Origin: Solilutibacter tolerans
GTDB lineage: Bacteria; Pseudomonadota; Gammaproteobacteria; Xanthomonadales; Xanthomonadaceae
Assembly (NCBI RefSeq): GCF_900155935.1
Contig: NZ_FTLW01000004.1
Location: 1 to 64,000 of the forward strand
DNA: 64,000 nt
Direction: 5' to 3'
Shown here: positions 54,506-63,991 of the stretch, piece by piece
Layout: each line of letters starts with the position of its first letter
Numbering within the stretch: position 1 is the first letter of the stretch
Position numbers and translations under genes: made by a program
The notes under the pieces: model-generated
Databases searched by the model: none
Seen by the model: the letters and a program-made list of their open reading frames with translations, nothing else
What the model was told of the DNA's origin: nothing

Positions 54506-56389
54506 ATGGTCATGAGTCTACCGTTACCCAATGAGCACGTGTCCGTCTGGCGCCGCTACTTCCTGATCGCCTGGAGTGGGTTGCTGCTGGCCAAGCTGCT
54601 GGTGGCATGGCGCTTACCCTTGTTCGTCGACGAGGCGTTCTACTGGCAGGAAGGGCAGCATCTGGCGCTGGCTTATTCGGATCTGCCGGGGTTGACCGCA
54701 TGGTTGACGCGCCTGGGCGTGGAAATCGGTGGTCCGCATGTGCTTGCGCTGCGTTTTCCGTTCATCGCCATGGCCGCCTTGTTGCCGTGGCTGGTCGCGA
54801 AAATATCGGCGCGGTGGTTTGGTGAAGCGGCAGGTTGGCAGGCAGGGTTGCTCACCGTATTGATGCCCCTGTCGGGCACCTTGGGCCTGCTTGCACTGCC
54901 GGACGTGCCGATGGCGCTTGCCACCGCACTGTGCCTGGATGCCGGCGCACGTTTGCTGGACAAGGTCAACGCGGGGCGCGCGCTGGAACTCGCGCTCGGG
55001 CTTTCGATTGGTGCGCTTAGCCACTATCGCTTCATCGGCGTGATTGTCATCGGGTTCATCGCGCTCCTGCTGATCAAGGAAGGCCGCCGTGTATTGCGGG
55101 ATCCGCGTGTCCTGATCGCGCTCGCCATCGGTGCGGTGGCCTGGCTGCCACTCTTGGCTTGGAATCTGGACAACGGCGATGCCGGCCTGCGCTTCCAGAT
55201 GGTTGATCGCCACCCATGGGCGTTCCATGCAGATGGTATTTCGTTCGTGCTGGTGCAGGCTTTGTTGGTCACGCCGCTGCTGTTCATCGCCTTGGTGCAA
55301 ACCTTCATCTTGTCCGCGCGCGATCGCAGTGAAGGCGCTTCGCAGTGGCGCTACTTCGGTTTGCTGGGCGGCCTGTCGACGCTCGGATTCTTCGTGTTGG
55401 GCTTCTTCGCCGACAACGAGAGGGTCAGCTTCCACTGGACCATTCCAGGCTATCTCGCGCTGTTGGCAGCGGTGCCGGTGGTGTTGGGCAAATGGGGTGC
55501 GGGTTGGCGCAAGGCGATGTGGGCGATGTTGGCGGTGGGCTTGATCGCGGTGGTCGGCTGGTATGCCATGGTCTCGGTTCCGTCCTTGCGTGAGCGGTTG
55601 GCTGCCGAGAAGTGGTACCCAGCCAATTTCGCCGGTTGGGACAAAGTGGCGGATGCGGTGCGCGAAGAACTGGCCGCGATGCCCGAGGGCACAGTGCTGC
55701 TGGCAGACAATTTCAAGCTGGGCGCCGAGTTGGGATTCGAGCTGCAGGATCCTGACATCCGCGTGCTGGATCATCCGCTCAACCACAAGCATGGTCGCGC
55801 ACCCCAGTTGCGCCTGTGGGGCCTGGAAGGCGAGGGGGTATTGCCCAGGTCCGGTCAGCCGGCATTGCTGGTAATCGGCACCGATGAAGTGCGATATCGC
55901 GACCTCCTCGCTCACTATCATGCGCTCTGCGACAAGGTCGGGCCTATCCAGCCTTCGCGCATCGTCAATGTGGATCATGGCGCGCAACGCTTCGTCGTCG
56001 CCCGTTTCCCGCAGGGGATCGAGCCAACTAATGGCAAGGCGTGCAGCACGCCCTCCATGGCCTACATCGACCACCCTGTCGTAGGGCAGACCCTGCCCAA
56101 GCGCTTCAGCGTGCGCGGGTGGGCCTTCCGCGATGGCGTAGGTTTGGCATCGGTGGAGATCCTGATCGACGGCAAGCCCGTTGCCCAGGCTCGCTATGGC
56201 ATCGCCCAGCCGGAAGTCGCGGCTTACTGGAAGATCAGTAATGATCCGCAGCAAACCAAGGTCGGATTCGAGGCCGATATCGATGCCAGCGGCCTGGCGC
56301 CCGGGCTGCATTGGCTGGGCCTGCGCCTGGTCGGGCGGGATGGGGTGGTCGCGGACTGGTCCGAGCAGCCGATCCGGATCAAAGAATGA
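54506..56389 (+). CDS. GT39-type membrane glycosyltransferase with C-terminal beta domain
   Basis: This roughly 627-residue GT-C fold enzyme resembles ArnT/dolichyl-phosphate mannosyltransferases. The first luminal loop has VDEAFYWQEGQHLALAYSDLPG with the DE pair near residue 30. About ten membrane helices follow to residue 360 (including LGLLALPDVPMALATALCLDAGARLLDKV). A periplasmic domain comes next, ending in an Ig-like module (VRGWAFRDGVGLASVEILIDGKPVAQARYG). Such enzymes transfer a sugar from a polyprenyl phosphate to a lipid or protein. The start is uncertain: ATG 54506, ATG 54512 or a TTG at 54491, which has TAACCT six bases upstream. It diverges from moxR. Confidence 0.85.
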   Translation: MVMSLPLPNEHVSVWRRYFLIAWSGLLLAKLLVAWRLPLFVDEAFYWQEGQHLALAYSDLPGLTAWLTRLGVEIGGPHVLALRFPFIAMAALLPWLVAKISARWFGEAAGWQAGLLTVLMPLSGTLGLLALPDVPMALATALCLDAGARLLDKVNAGRALELALGLSIGALSHYRFIGVIVIGFIALLLIKEGRRVLRDPRVLIALAIGAVAWLPLLAWNLDNGDAGLRFQMVDRHPWAFHADGISFVLVQALLVTPLLFIALVQTFILSARDRSEGASQWRYFGLLGGLSTLGFFVLGFFADNERVSFHWTIPGYLALLAAVPVVLGKWGAGWRKAMWAMLAVGLIAVVGWYAMVSVPSLRERLAAEKWYPANFAGWDKVADAVREELAAMPEGTVLLADNFKLGAELGFELQDPDIRVLDHPLNHKHGRAPQLRLWGLEGEGVLPRSGQPALLVIGTDEVRYRDLLAHYHALCDKVGPIQPSRIVNVDHGAQRFVVARFPQGIEPTNGKACSTPSMAYIDHPVVGQTLPKRFSVRGWAFRDGVGLASVEILIDGKPVAQARYGIAQPEVAAYWKISNDPQQTKVGFEADIDASGLAPGLHWLGLRLVGRDGVVADWSEQPIRIKE

Positions 56390-56404
56390 GGCTAGCGTGG
56401 TCGT

Positions 56405-56433
56405 TTGACAGGAAGCGGCCAAATCCTTAACAT
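56405..56433 (+). promoter_or_regulatory. near-consensus sigma-70 promoter of yceD-rpmF
   Basis: TTGACA (56405-56410), exactly 17 bases, then TAACAT (56428-56433). The ATG of the YceD gene begins nine bases after the -10, so the leader would be two or three bases long. This is the best promoter match in the window. Confidence 0.85.
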
Positions 56434-56442
56434 TTTCCGGCT

Positions 56443-56958
56443 ATGTCCGCTGATTCGTCCCCTGCTGTCGATGCATGGCGCATGGTGTCGGCCCGGCGGG
56501 TGCTCGAAGGTGAGCTGCCGCTGGCCGAATTGCCGCGTCTGAGCAGCCTGTTGAACGATGCCGAAGGCAGCGCGCGTTACCGGATCGAATTCGGGCGCGA
56601 CGCGCTGGAAGTGCCGTTTGCCAAGCTCTCGATCGAAGCGGGTTTGCCGTTGGTATGCCAGCGCAGCCTGCAAGGATTCATCGAACCAGTGCTCATCGAG
56701 CAAACCTTGGGTCTGATCCGCGACGAAGCTGGTGAAGCCGCGTTGCCTGAAGGTTACGAGGCGCTGCTGGTGCCGGAAGACGGCCGCGTCGTGCCGGCTG
56801 AGCTGGTTGAGGACGAGCTGATTTTGGCCGTGCCGGTGATACCGGTTGCGCCGGGTTCGGAAGCGGTCGAGCGCGATTGGCCGGTGCGTGAAGAGGAAGC
56901 GGCGGCGACCAACCCGTTTGCTGCGCTTTCAGCGCTGAAGTCCGACAACAAGAATTGA
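56443..56958 (+). CDS. yceD: YceD/DUF177 family protein
   Basis: This 171-residue DUF177 protein is known from the rpmF region of many bacteria and was linked to 23S rRNA accumulation. It shows AWRMVSARRVLEGELPLAELPRL at the start, VPFAKLSIEAGLPLVCQRSLQGFIEPV in the middle (one Cys, so no zinc pair), and the family acidic motif ELVEDELILAVPVIP before the tail NPFAALSALKSDNKN. rpmF follows after 38 bases, and both are read from the strong promoter just upstream. Confidence 0.92.
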   Translation: MSADSSPAVDAWRMVSARRVLEGELPLAELPRLSSLLNDAEGSARYRIEFGRDALEVPFAKLSIEAGLPLVCQRSLQGFIEPVLIEQTLGLIRDEAGEAALPEGYEALLVPEDGRVVPAELVEDELILAVPVIPVAPGSEAVERDWPVREEEAAATNPFAALSALKSDNKN

Positions 56959-56996
56959 AGTTCCACGCTACATCACAGTTTCATTGGAGTTGAATC

Positions 56997-57191
56997 ATGG
57001 CAGTCCAGAAGTCCCGCGTTTCCCCGTCCAAGCGTGGCATGCGCCGCGCGCATAGCGCCTTGACGGCGAAGCAGCTTTCGACCGACCCGACCAGCGGCGA
57101 AACCCATCTGCGTCACCACGTGACCGCCGATGGCTACTACCGCGGCAAGAAGGTCATCGAGACCAAGTCCAAGGTCGTCGACGAAGATTGA
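56997..57191 (+). CDS. rpmF: 50S ribosomal protein L32
   Basis: L32 (64 residues) shows [30 protein letters not shown] and the C-terminal [21 protein letters not shown] typical of the family. It lacks the cysteines of zinc-binding L32 forms, as E. coli L32 does, and carries a short extra lysine/aspartate tail. It follows yceD and is closed by a hairpin terminator. Confidence 0.97.
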   Translation: MAVQKSRVSPSKRGMRRAHSALTAKQLSTDPTSGETHLRHHVTADGYYRGKKVIETKSKVVDED

Positions 57192-57223
57192 TCCCGCGCT
57201 TCCTGCGCAGGAACGAGACACAT

Positions 57224-57256
57224 GACGATGCCGGTGCAAGCCGGTATCGTCTTTTC
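57224..57256 (+). terminator. terminator after rpmF
   Basis: GACGATGCCGG and CCGGTATCGTC form an 11-bp stem (one G-U pair) with a 6-base loop, followed by TTTTC. It separates yceD-rpmF from fabH. Confidence 0.8.
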
Positions 57257-57315
57257 GTGCGCGCAATTCGGCTAAGCCAGCCATTGCGCACCGATTCGCA
57301 CCACGGAGACGTCGC

Positions 57316-58302
57316 ATGACCGCCCAGCAGCGCATCTATTCCCGCATCGCCGGCACTGGCAGTGCCCTGCCCAAGCGGGTAGTCACCAACGACGAGCTTG
57401 CCCAGCGCGTCGATACCAGCGACGAGTGGATCACCGCGCGCACTGGCATCCGTCAGCGCTATGTCGCAGGCGAGGGTGAGACCACGGTGTCGCTGGCGCG
57501 TGATGCGGCGATCCAGGCGATGGACGCGGCAGGCGTCGGGCCCGGCGACATCGACATGATCGTGCTGGGCACCACCACGCCCAATCTGATCTTTCCGTCA
57601 TCGGCCTGTCTCTTGCAGGCTGAGCTTGGCATCGTTGGCTGCCCGGCGTTCGATGTGAACGCGGCGTGCTCGGGCTTTATCTATGCGATGACGGTCGCCG
57701 ACAAATTCATCCGCACCGGTGATGCCAAGACGGTGCTGGTGGTCGGCTCGGAAACGCTGACCCGGATGATCGATTGGTCCGATCGCGGCACCTGCGTGTT
57801 GTTCGGCGATGGCGCGGGTGCGGCTGTACTCAGGGCCGATGCCGACACCGGCATCCTCAGCACCCATCTGCATGCCGATGGCAGCAAGAAGGAACTGCTC
57901 TGGAACCCCGTGGGCGTGTCAGAAGGCTTCAAGCCGGAAGAAGAGAACGCGGGCGTTCGCGTGCTGATGACCGGCAACGACGTGTTCAAGCACGCGGTCA
58001 AGGCCTTGGATTCGGTGGTCGAGGAAACGCTGGAAGCCAACGGCTTAGACCGCCACGACATCGACTGGCTCATCCCGCACCAAGCCAACCTGCGCATCAT
58101 CGAGGCGACCGCCAAGCGCCTGGATATGCCGATGGATCGTGTCGTGGTGACCGTCGACCAGCATGGCAACACGTCATCGGGCTCGGTGCCGCTGGCGTTG
58201 GACTTCGCCGTGCGTTCCGGCAAGGTGCAGCGTGGCCAGCTGCTGCTGCTGGAGGCTTTCGGCGGCGGCTTCACCTGGGGCTCGGTGCTGCTGCGCTACT
58301 GA
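57316..58302 (+). CDS. fabH: beta-ketoacyl-ACP synthase III FabH
   Basis: FabH (328 residues) starts fatty-acid synthesis by condensing acetyl-CoA with malonyl-ACP. The active-site Cys118 lies in VNAACSGFIYAM, the His in LIPHQANLRIIEATAKRLDMP, and the Asn in DQHGNTSSGSVPLAL. The start is IYSRIAGTGSALPKRVVTNDELAQ. GGAG stands some bases before ATG 57316. In E. coli plsX lies between rpmF and fabH; here only 124 bases separate them and there is no plsX. Confidence 0.96.
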   Translation: MTAQQRIYSRIAGTGSALPKRVVTNDELAQRVDTSDEWITARTGIRQRYVAGEGETTVSLARDAAIQAMDAAGVGPGDIDMIVLGTTTPNLIFPSSACLLQAELGIVGCPAFDVNAACSGFIYAMTVADKFIRTGDAKTVLVVGSETLTRMIDWSDRGTCVLFGDGAGAAVLRADADTGILSTHLHADGSKKELLWNPVGVSEGFKPEEENAGVRVLMTGNDVFKHAVKALDSVVEETLEANGLDRHDIDWLIPHQANLRIIEATAKRLDMPMDRVVVTVDQHGNTSSGSVPLALDFAVRSGKVQRGQLLLLEAFGGGFTWGSVLLRY

Positions 58303-58384
58303 GTCTTGCCGCGTTTCGCATACGCGTGAGTACAGACGGGCTTTGCCACCCAACGTTAAACTGCCCCGTTTCAGCTAAACGGAT

Positions 58385-59332
58385 GTGCGCGTGAGCAAGC
58401 AACTGGCTTTCGTCTTCCCCGGGCAAGGCTCGCAAAGTATCGGCATGTTGGCCGAGCTCTCCGAGGCCCACGCCATCGTGCGTGAGACTTTCGAAGAGGC
58501 CTCCGACGGCGCCGGTACTGATCTGTGGGCGCTCTCGCAGGGCGGACCCGAGGAAATGCTCAATCGCACCGAGTTCACCCAGCCCGCACTGCTGGCTGCA
58601 GGCGTCGCCGTGTGGCGCGTGTGGCAGCAGGAGGGCGGCGCGCTGCCGGCGCAGTTGGCCGGTCACAGCTTGGGCGAATACAGCGCGCTGGTCGCTGCGG
58701 GCGCACTGTCACTGAAGGATGGTGCGCACTTGGTACGCATCCGCGGTCAGTTGATGCAGGATGCCGCGCCTGCCGGCACCGGTGCAATGGCGGCAGTGAT
58801 CGGCGCTGAAGACGCGCTGGTGGCCGAGGTGTGCAAGGAGGCCTCCGATACCAAAGTGGTCGTGCCGGCTAATTACAACTCGCCCGGCCAGATCGTGATT
58901 GGCGGGGATGCGGCGGCGGTGGATCGCGCGATTGCCTTGCTCGGCGAAAAAGGCGTGCGCAAAGTGGTCAAGCTTGCGGTGAGCGTGCCCTCGCATACGC
59001 CGCTGATGCGCGAAGCCGCCAACCGCTTGGCCGAGACGATGGCAGGCCTGTCATGGCATGCGCCAAATATCCCGGTGGTACAGAACGTCGATGCTGCCGT
59101 GCAGCCGGATGTCGATGCCATCCGCGATGCCTTGGTGCGCCAGCTTTACCTGCCTGTGCAGTGGACGCGTTGCGTGGAAGTGCTGGCAGGAAATGGTGCA
59201 ACGCGCATCGGTGAATGCGGCCCGGGCAAGGTGCTTACCGGCCTGGTCAAGCGCATCGACAAGTCGCTCGATGGACGCGCACTGGGCAGCCTGCCCGACC
59301 TCGAATCTGCCTTGGAAGAATGGAAAGCCTGA
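58385..59332 (+). CDS. fabD: malonyl-CoA-ACP transacylase FabD
   Basis: FabD (315 residues) loads malonyl groups on ACP. The start is QLAFVFPGQGSQSIGMLAEL, the nucleophile serine is in LAGHSLGEYSALVAAGALSL near residue 97, and the catalytic His is in KLAVSVPSHTPLMREAA. The QNVDA strand and the GxGKVLTGLVKRI end are present. The start codon is GTG 58385 or GTG 58391. Its stop overlaps the fabG ATG as TGATG. Confidence 0.95.
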   Translation: MRVSKQLAFVFPGQGSQSIGMLAELSEAHAIVRETFEEASDGAGTDLWALSQGGPEEMLNRTEFTQPALLAAGVAVWRVWQQEGGALPAQLAGHSLGEYSALVAAGALSLKDGAHLVRIRGQLMQDAAPAGTGAMAAVIGAEDALVAEVCKEASDTKVVVPANYNSPGQIVIGGDAAAVDRAIALLGEKGVRKVVKLAVSVPSHTPLMREAANRLAETMAGLSWHAPNIPVVQNVDAAVQPDVDAIRDALVRQLYLPVQWTRCVEVLAGNGATRIGECGPGKVLTGLVKRIDKSLDGRALGSLPDLESALEEWKA

Positions 59333-60075
59333 TGACGAAGCCCTTGGAAAACGAAATCGCCCTGGTGACCGGCGCCTCGCGCGGCATTGGCGCAGCCATC
59401 GCCGATGAGCTGGCGGCGCGCGGTGCGACCGTCATCGGCACCGCGACCAGCGAATCCGGTGCCGCCGCGATTGCCGAGCGCCTGAAGTCGGTGGGCGGTA
59501 ACGGCCGCGTGCTCAACGTTAACGAGGCGGGCAGCATCGAAGGCCTCATCGACGATATTCAGAAGGAATTCGGCGGGCTGTCGATCCTGGTGAACAACGC
59601 CGGCATCACCCGAGACAACCTGCTGATGCGCATGAAGGACGAGGATTGGCAGGCCATACTCGACACGAACCTCACCAGCGTCTATCGCTCCAGCAAGGCC
59701 GTCATGCGCGGCATGATGAAGGCGCGCCGTGGCCGCATCATCAACATCGCCTCGGTCATTGGCGTTACAGGTAATGCAGGGCAGGCGAACTACGCCGCGG
59801 CCAAGGCCGGCATCATCGCGTTCTCCAAGTCATTGGCCAAGGAAATTGGCAGCCGCGGCATCACGGTGAACGTGGTCGCGCCAGGCTTCATCGCCACCGA
59901 CATGACCAAGGATTTGCCGGACGATGCGAAGGCCGCGATGGCCGACCAAATCGCACTCGGGCGCTTGGGTGAGCCATCCGACATCGCCCGTGCTGTCGCC
60001 TTTCTGGCCGGCCCGGATGCGAACTACATCACTGGCGAAACCTTGCACGTCAATGGCGGCATGTACATGCCCTGA
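59332..60075 (+). CDS. fabG: 3-oxoacyl-ACP reductase FabG
   Basis: FabG (247 residues) reduces beta-ketoacyl-ACP with NADPH. The Rossmann motif is ALVTGASRGIGAAIADELA, and NNAGITRDNLLMRMKDEDW is the family segment. The catalytic triad is Ser in IASVIGVTGNAGQANYAAAKAG, plus Tyr and Lys in YAAAK. The C-terminus ITGETLHVNGGMYMP is typical. ATG 59332 gives TGATG coupling to fabD; an ATG four codons earlier is possible. Confidence 0.96.
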   Translation: MTKPLENEIALVTGASRGIGAAIADELAARGATVIGTATSESGAAAIAERLKSVGGNGRVLNVNEAGSIEGLIDDIQKEFGGLSILVNNAGITRDNLLMRMKDEDWQAILDTNLTSVYRSSKAVMRGMMKARRGRIINIASVIGVTGNAGQANYAAAKAGIIAFSKSLAKEIGSRGITVNVVAPGFIATDMTKDLPDDAKAAMADQIALGRLGEPSDIARAVAFLAGPDANYITGETLHVNGGMYMP

Positions 60076-60198
60076 GGGCTTGCCAAACCGTGCGCGATGC
60101 CGCTGAATGCGACCATGCGCCGGCGTCGCGTGCGTTGGGCGGTTTCCCGTACACTTACCACCAGCTTTCATCCGAACATACCCCCGGAGGGGTCACAC

Positions 60199-60438
60199 AT
60201 GAGCAATATCGAAGAGCGCGTCAAGAAAATCGTGGTTGAACAACTGGGCGTGAAGGAAGACGACGTCAACAATGGTTCGTCGTTCGTTGACGATCTGGGC
60301 GCCGATTCGCTTGATACCGTCGAGCTGGTCATGGCACTGGAAGAAGAGTTCGAGTGCGAGATCCCGGACGAAGAAGCCGAGAAGATCACCAACGTGCAGC
60401 AGGCGATCGACTACGTGAAGGCTCACGTCAAGGCTTGA
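60199..60438 (+). CDS. acpP: acyl carrier protein
   Basis: AcpP (79 residues, very acidic) carries acyl chains on a phosphopantetheine attached to Ser37 in the DSL motif ([23 protein letters not shown]). A strong GGAGGGG lies seven bases before the ATG, fitting high expression. It has its own 123-base upstream gap after fabG, so extra promoters are likely; I could not fix one. Confidence 0.97.
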   Translation: MSNIEERVKKIVVEQLGVKEDDVNNGSSFVDDLGADSLDTVELVMALEEEFECEIPDEEAEKITNVQQAIDYVKAHVKA

Positions 60439-60465
60439 TCCTGCGCACGCAGGCTTGACGCGCAG

Positions 60466-60484
60466 GGCCGCCTAGAGCGGCCTT
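60466..60484 (+). terminator. hairpin after acpP (weak terminator or attenuator)
   Basis: GGCCGC (60466-60471), CTAGA, GCGGCC (60477-60482), then TTGT. It lies between acpP and fabF and may lower readthrough, leaving acpP as the most abundant message. Confidence 0.5.
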
Positions 60485-60532
60485 GTGCATGTTTGAACCC
60501 GCAACATCGAATCACGCAGTACCGGAGCTCGC

Positions 60533-61771
60533 ATGTCCAAACGTCGCGTCGTCATCACCGGCCTCGGCATTCTTTCGCCGCTTGGCAACGACCTTGAATC
60601 CAGTTGGGCCGGCATCAAGGCTGGGCGTTCGGGCATTGGTCCGATCACCCATTTCGATGTCAGCACTTTTCCGACCCGCATCGCCGGTGAGGTAAAAGAT
60701 TTCGATCCGGCTGCCTTCATCAGCCCGAAAGACATCAAGAAGATGGACCCGTTCGTGCATTACGGTGTCGCAGCGGGCCTGATGGCGATCAAGGATGCGG
60801 GGCTGGAGATCGCAGGTGAGTATGCCGAGCGCATCGGCATCGCCGTCGGTGCGGGCATTGGTGGCCTGTCCGGCATCGAGGACACCACGCTGAAATACGC
60901 CAATGGTGGCGTGCGCAAGATTTCGCCCTTCTATGTACCCAGCACCATCATCAACATGGTCTCCGGCCAGCTGTCGATCATGACCGGTGCGAAGGGTCCG
61001 AATATCGCCGCGGTCACCGCATGCACCACGGCGACGCACAACATCGGTTTGGCCTACCGGATGATCCAGTATGGCGAGGCCGATGTGATGGTCTGCGGCG
61101 GCGCCGAATACGCCACCACGCCGACCGCCGTCGGTGGTTTCTGCGCGATGAAGGCGCTGTCCACCCGCAACGATGATCCGACCCGCGCCTCGCGCCCATG
61201 GGACGAAGGCCGCGATGGCTTCGTGATGGGTGACGGCGCAGGCGTCTTGGTGATCGAGGAATACGAGCGCGCAAAGGCGCGCGGCGCACGTATATATGCG
61301 GAAGTCATCGGCTTCGGCATGAGCGGCGATGCGTACCACATGACTGCCCCGAGCGAGAGCGGCGAAGGTGCGGCGCGCTGCATGGTCAACGCGATGCGCG
61401 ATGCCGGCGTCAACGCAAGCGACATCGGCTACATCAACGCACACGGCACCTCCACGCCTGCAGGTGACCTGGCCGAAACGATGGCGGTGAAGGCCGCCTT
61501 GGGCGAGGCGGCTAAATCGGTGATGGTCAGTTCGACCAAGTCGATGACCGGTCACTTGCTGGGCGCAGCCGGTGGCGTTGAAGCCGTGTTCTCCGCAATG
61601 GCGCTCAAGGAAGGCGTGATTCCGCCGACGATCAACCTGGACAATCCGTCAGAAGGTTGTGACCTCGATTACGTGCCGCATACCGCACGTGACGTGCAGG
61701 TGGATGTCGTGATGTCGAATTCCTTCGGCTTCGGCGGCACCAACGGCACGCTGGTATTCCGGCGCGCTTGA
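60533..61771 (+). CDS. fabF: beta-ketoacyl-ACP synthase II FabF
   Basis: FabF (412 residues) elongates acyl-ACP. The active-site Cys is in [22 protein letters not shown] near residue 163, with His in [20 protein letters not shown] and His in [34 protein letters not shown] is the C-terminal loop. A Shine-Dalgarno sequence (GGAG) precedes the ATG. It follows acpP and precedes pabB. Confidence 0.97.
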   Translation: MSKRRVVITGLGILSPLGNDLESSWAGIKAGRSGIGPITHFDVSTFPTRIAGEVKDFDPAAFISPKDIKKMDPFVHYGVAAGLMAIKDAGLEIAGEYAERIGIAVGAGIGGLSGIEDTTLKYANGGVRKISPFYVPSTIINMVSGQLSIMTGAKGPNIAAVTACTTATHNIGLAYRMIQYGEADVMVCGGAEYATTPTAVGGFCAMKALSTRNDDPTRASRPWDEGRDGFVMGDGAGVLVIEEYERAKARGARIYAEVIGFGMSGDAYHMTAPSESGEGAARCMVNAMRDAGVNASDIGYINAHGTSTPAGDLAETMAVKAALGEAAKSVMVSSTKSMTGHLLGAAGGVEAVFSAMALKEGVIPPTINLDNPSEGCDLDYVPHTARDVQVDVVMSNSFGFGGTNGTLVFRRA

Positions 61772-61805
61772 GCATCGGCGCCGGGCTAGACCGGCGCAGC
61801 CTTCC

Positions 61806-63176
61806 ATGTTGATCGAACGACTCCCGATGCCGCTAGATCTTGCGGCGTTGCGTCGCGTGGCACCGTCACGTTACCCGCTGCTGGCGGTGTCGTCAGCGGC
61901 GGCGCTGGATGCCTCCGCGCGCAAGCATGCGCGTTGGGACATGCTGCTGGTGACGAATGGTGAAGGCTTCCTGCGTGATGCCGATGGCCAGCTGCGTGAT
62001 CTTTCGGGCAACGAGCTAGAAGGCGGTTTCTTCGACCATCTCGAGCAGGTCTGGCAGGCGCACCGCTTGCCGGATCGCGGCGATCATGCATTGCCGTTCC
62101 GGGGTGGTTGGGCCTTGAGTCTGGGTTACGAGATGGCGCAGGAAGTCGAGCCGATCCTGCACCTGCCACGTGCTGCGGGCGGCCTGCCGATGGCAGCGGC
62201 GCTGCGTTGCCCGGTGGCGCTGCTGCACGACCATGCTAATGGCGAACTGTTGTTGATGGCCGAAGCGGGTGCGGAAGCGCTGCGAGATGCCGTATTGGCG
62301 GATGTCGCCGCGATCGCTGCATTGCCCGACTTGCCACCATGGCAGCCGCCGTCCTCGATTTCCGAAGATGAGCCCGGTCGCTTCACCGATGGCGTGCGCA
62401 GCGTGTTGGATTACCTCGTCGCGGGTGATGTCTTCCAAGTGAATCTGTCGCGTGCATGGCAGGCACGCTTCGATACGCCACTCGATCCCGCGATGCTGCA
62501 TCGGCAGTTGACTGTGGCCAATCCTGCGCCGTTTGCCGGCGTGTTCGCGCATGACAATTGGGCGGTGGTCAGCGCCTCGCCCGAGCGCCTCGTGTCTATT
62601 CGTGGCGACATCGCCGAAACGCGGCCCATCGCCGGCACGCGCCCGCGCACTGCGGGCGATGATGATGCCGACCGCGTGCGTGAACTCATCGGTCACCCCA
62701 AGGAGCGCGCCGAGCACGTGATGTTGGTCGACCTGGAACGCAATGACCTGGGTCGCGTGTGCGTGGGTGGTAGCGTCGTGGTGGACGAGTTGATGACCGT
62801 GGAAAGCTACGCCCACGTGCATCATATCGTCAGCAATGTGCGCGGCGTGTTGCGTGGCGATGCCACGCCCGTCGATGTCATCCGCGCGACGTTTCCGGGC
62901 GGCACGATCACCGGGGCGCCCAAGGTACGTTGCATGGAAATCATCGCCGAGCTGGAAGACGTCGGTCGTGGCGCATACACCGGCGCGATGGGCTGGCTGA
63001 ACCGCGACGGCGACCTGGACCTCAACATCCTCATTCGGAGTGCGGAAGTGGAGGGTGACGTGCTGCGTTTCCGCACCGGTGCCGGCATCGTGATCGATTC
63101 GGATCCAGACAAGGAGCTCGCCGAAACCCGGGCCAAGGCGCGCGGCATGTTGCGCGCGCTGGGAGCCACGGAATGA
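61806..63176 (+). CDS. pabB: aminodeoxychorismate synthase component I PabB
   Basis: PabB (456 residues) uses ammonia and chorismate to form 4-amino-4-deoxychorismate for folate. Chorismate-binding motifs are present: VNLSRAWQARFDTPLD, SPERLVSIRGDIAETRPIAGTRPRT (with the PIAGT signature), GHPKERAEHVMLVDLERNDLGRVC, MTVESYAHVHHIVSNVRG, TFPGGTITGAPKVRCMEIIAEL and YTGAMGWLNRDGDLDLNILIRS. The next gene, pabC, overlaps it by ATGA and supplies the following step, which supports PabB rather than TrpE. A PabA partner is not in the window. Confidence 0.93.
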   Translation: MLIERLPMPLDLAALRRVAPSRYPLLAVSSAAALDASARKHARWDMLLVTNGEGFLRDADGQLRDLSGNELEGGFFDHLEQVWQAHRLPDRGDHALPFRGGWALSLGYEMAQEVEPILHLPRAAGGLPMAAALRCPVALLHDHANGELLLMAEAGAEALRDAVLADVAAIAALPDLPPWQPPSSISEDEPGRFTDGVRSVLDYLVAGDVFQVNLSRAWQARFDTPLDPAMLHRQLTVANPAPFAGVFAHDNWAVVSASPERLVSIRGDIAETRPIAGTRPRTAGDDDADRVRELIGHPKERAEHVMLVDLERNDLGRVCVGGSVVVDELMTVESYAHVHHIVSNVRGVLRGDATPVDVIRATFPGGTITGAPKVRCMEIIAELEDVGRGAYTGAMGWLNRDGDLDLNILIRSAEVEGDVLRFRTGAGIVIDSDPDKELAETRAKARGMLRALGATE

Positions 63177-63991
63177 CCGTGCGCATGTTTATGGGCGATG
63201 CGCGCGTGGACGCGATTGCGCCGGATGACCGCGGGCTTGCCTATGGCGAGTCCTTGTTCGAGACGATGCGTATACATCGCGGTGATATCCCGTGGTGGGA
63301 TGCGCATATGGCGCGGTTGACGCATGGCACCCAGCGTTTGGCGATGCCGCTGCCGGATGCCACGCGGATGTATGCCGAAGCGATGGCCCTGCTGGATGGC
63401 GCAGACGGCGTGCTGAAGTTGCAACTCACTCGTGGCGGTGGCGTGCGCGGCTATGCAGCCAATTCAGATGCAGCGCCATTTTGGATGTTATCGATGCATC
63501 CACTTCCGAACCGCATCGATAGCCTGGATACGATTTGGTGCGAAATCACGCTGGCATCGCAACCGCGTCTTGCCGGACTCAAGCATGGCAATCGCCTGGA
63601 GCAAATCCTCGCGGCAAACGAGGTGCGCGCAGCGAATGCGGATGAGGGCTTGATGTGTGATGGCGCAGGCAGAGTGATCGCGGCGACATCGGCCAATTTC
63701 TTCGCTTTGATCGATGGCCACTGGCAAACGCCTGTGCTGGATGCCTGCGGGGTGGCCGGGGTGATGCGCGAGTGGGTACTTGCGCAGGTCGATGCCCACG
63801 TCACATCACTTAAGCCTAGCGATGTCGAGTGTGCTGATGCGGTTTTCCTGTGCAATGCGGTGCGCGGTATCCTGCCTGTCCAGCGGTTGGGCGCGCGCGC
63901 CTGGCCACGGACCCACCCGGAGATTCGCGCTTTGCAGGCGGCATTGGCACAGTCACATCCCGGCTTTGAACCACTTTTGGAGGCATCGTGA
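63173..63991 (+). CDS. pabC: aminodeoxychorismate lyase PabC
   Basis: PabC (272 residues) is a fold-type IV PLP enzyme that releases pyruvate from aminodeoxychorismate to give p-aminobenzoate. The start DRGLAYGESLFETMRIHRGDIPWWDAHMARL is the family signature. The catalytic Lys is in LKHGNRLEQILAANEVR near residue 143, and LMCDGAGRVIAATSANFFALIDG is the PLP-binding region. It overlaps pabB by ATGA and the next gene by GTGA, so the run is tightly coupled. Confidence 0.94.
   Translation: MTVRMFMGDARVDAIAPDDRGLAYGESLFETMRIHRGDIPWWDAHMARLTHGTQRLAMPLPDATRMYAEAMALLDGADGVLKLQLTRGGGVRGYAANSDAAPFWMLSMHPLPNRIDSLDTIWCEITLASQPRLAGLKHGNRLEQILAANEVRAANADEGLMCDGAGRVIAATSANFFALIDGHWQTPVLDACGVAGVMREWVLAQVDAHVTSLKPSDVECADAVFLCNAVRGILPVQRLGARAWPRTHPEIRALQAALAQSHPGFEPLLEAS

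Noticed and set aside
54614-56422. 602-residue minus-strand ORF opposite the GT39 gene
   Set aside because: Its Gln/His-rich sequence has no domain, while the plus strand encodes a clear membrane glycosyltransferase.
60512-61555. 347-residue minus-strand ORF opposite fabF
   Set aside because: It is a shadow of fabF.
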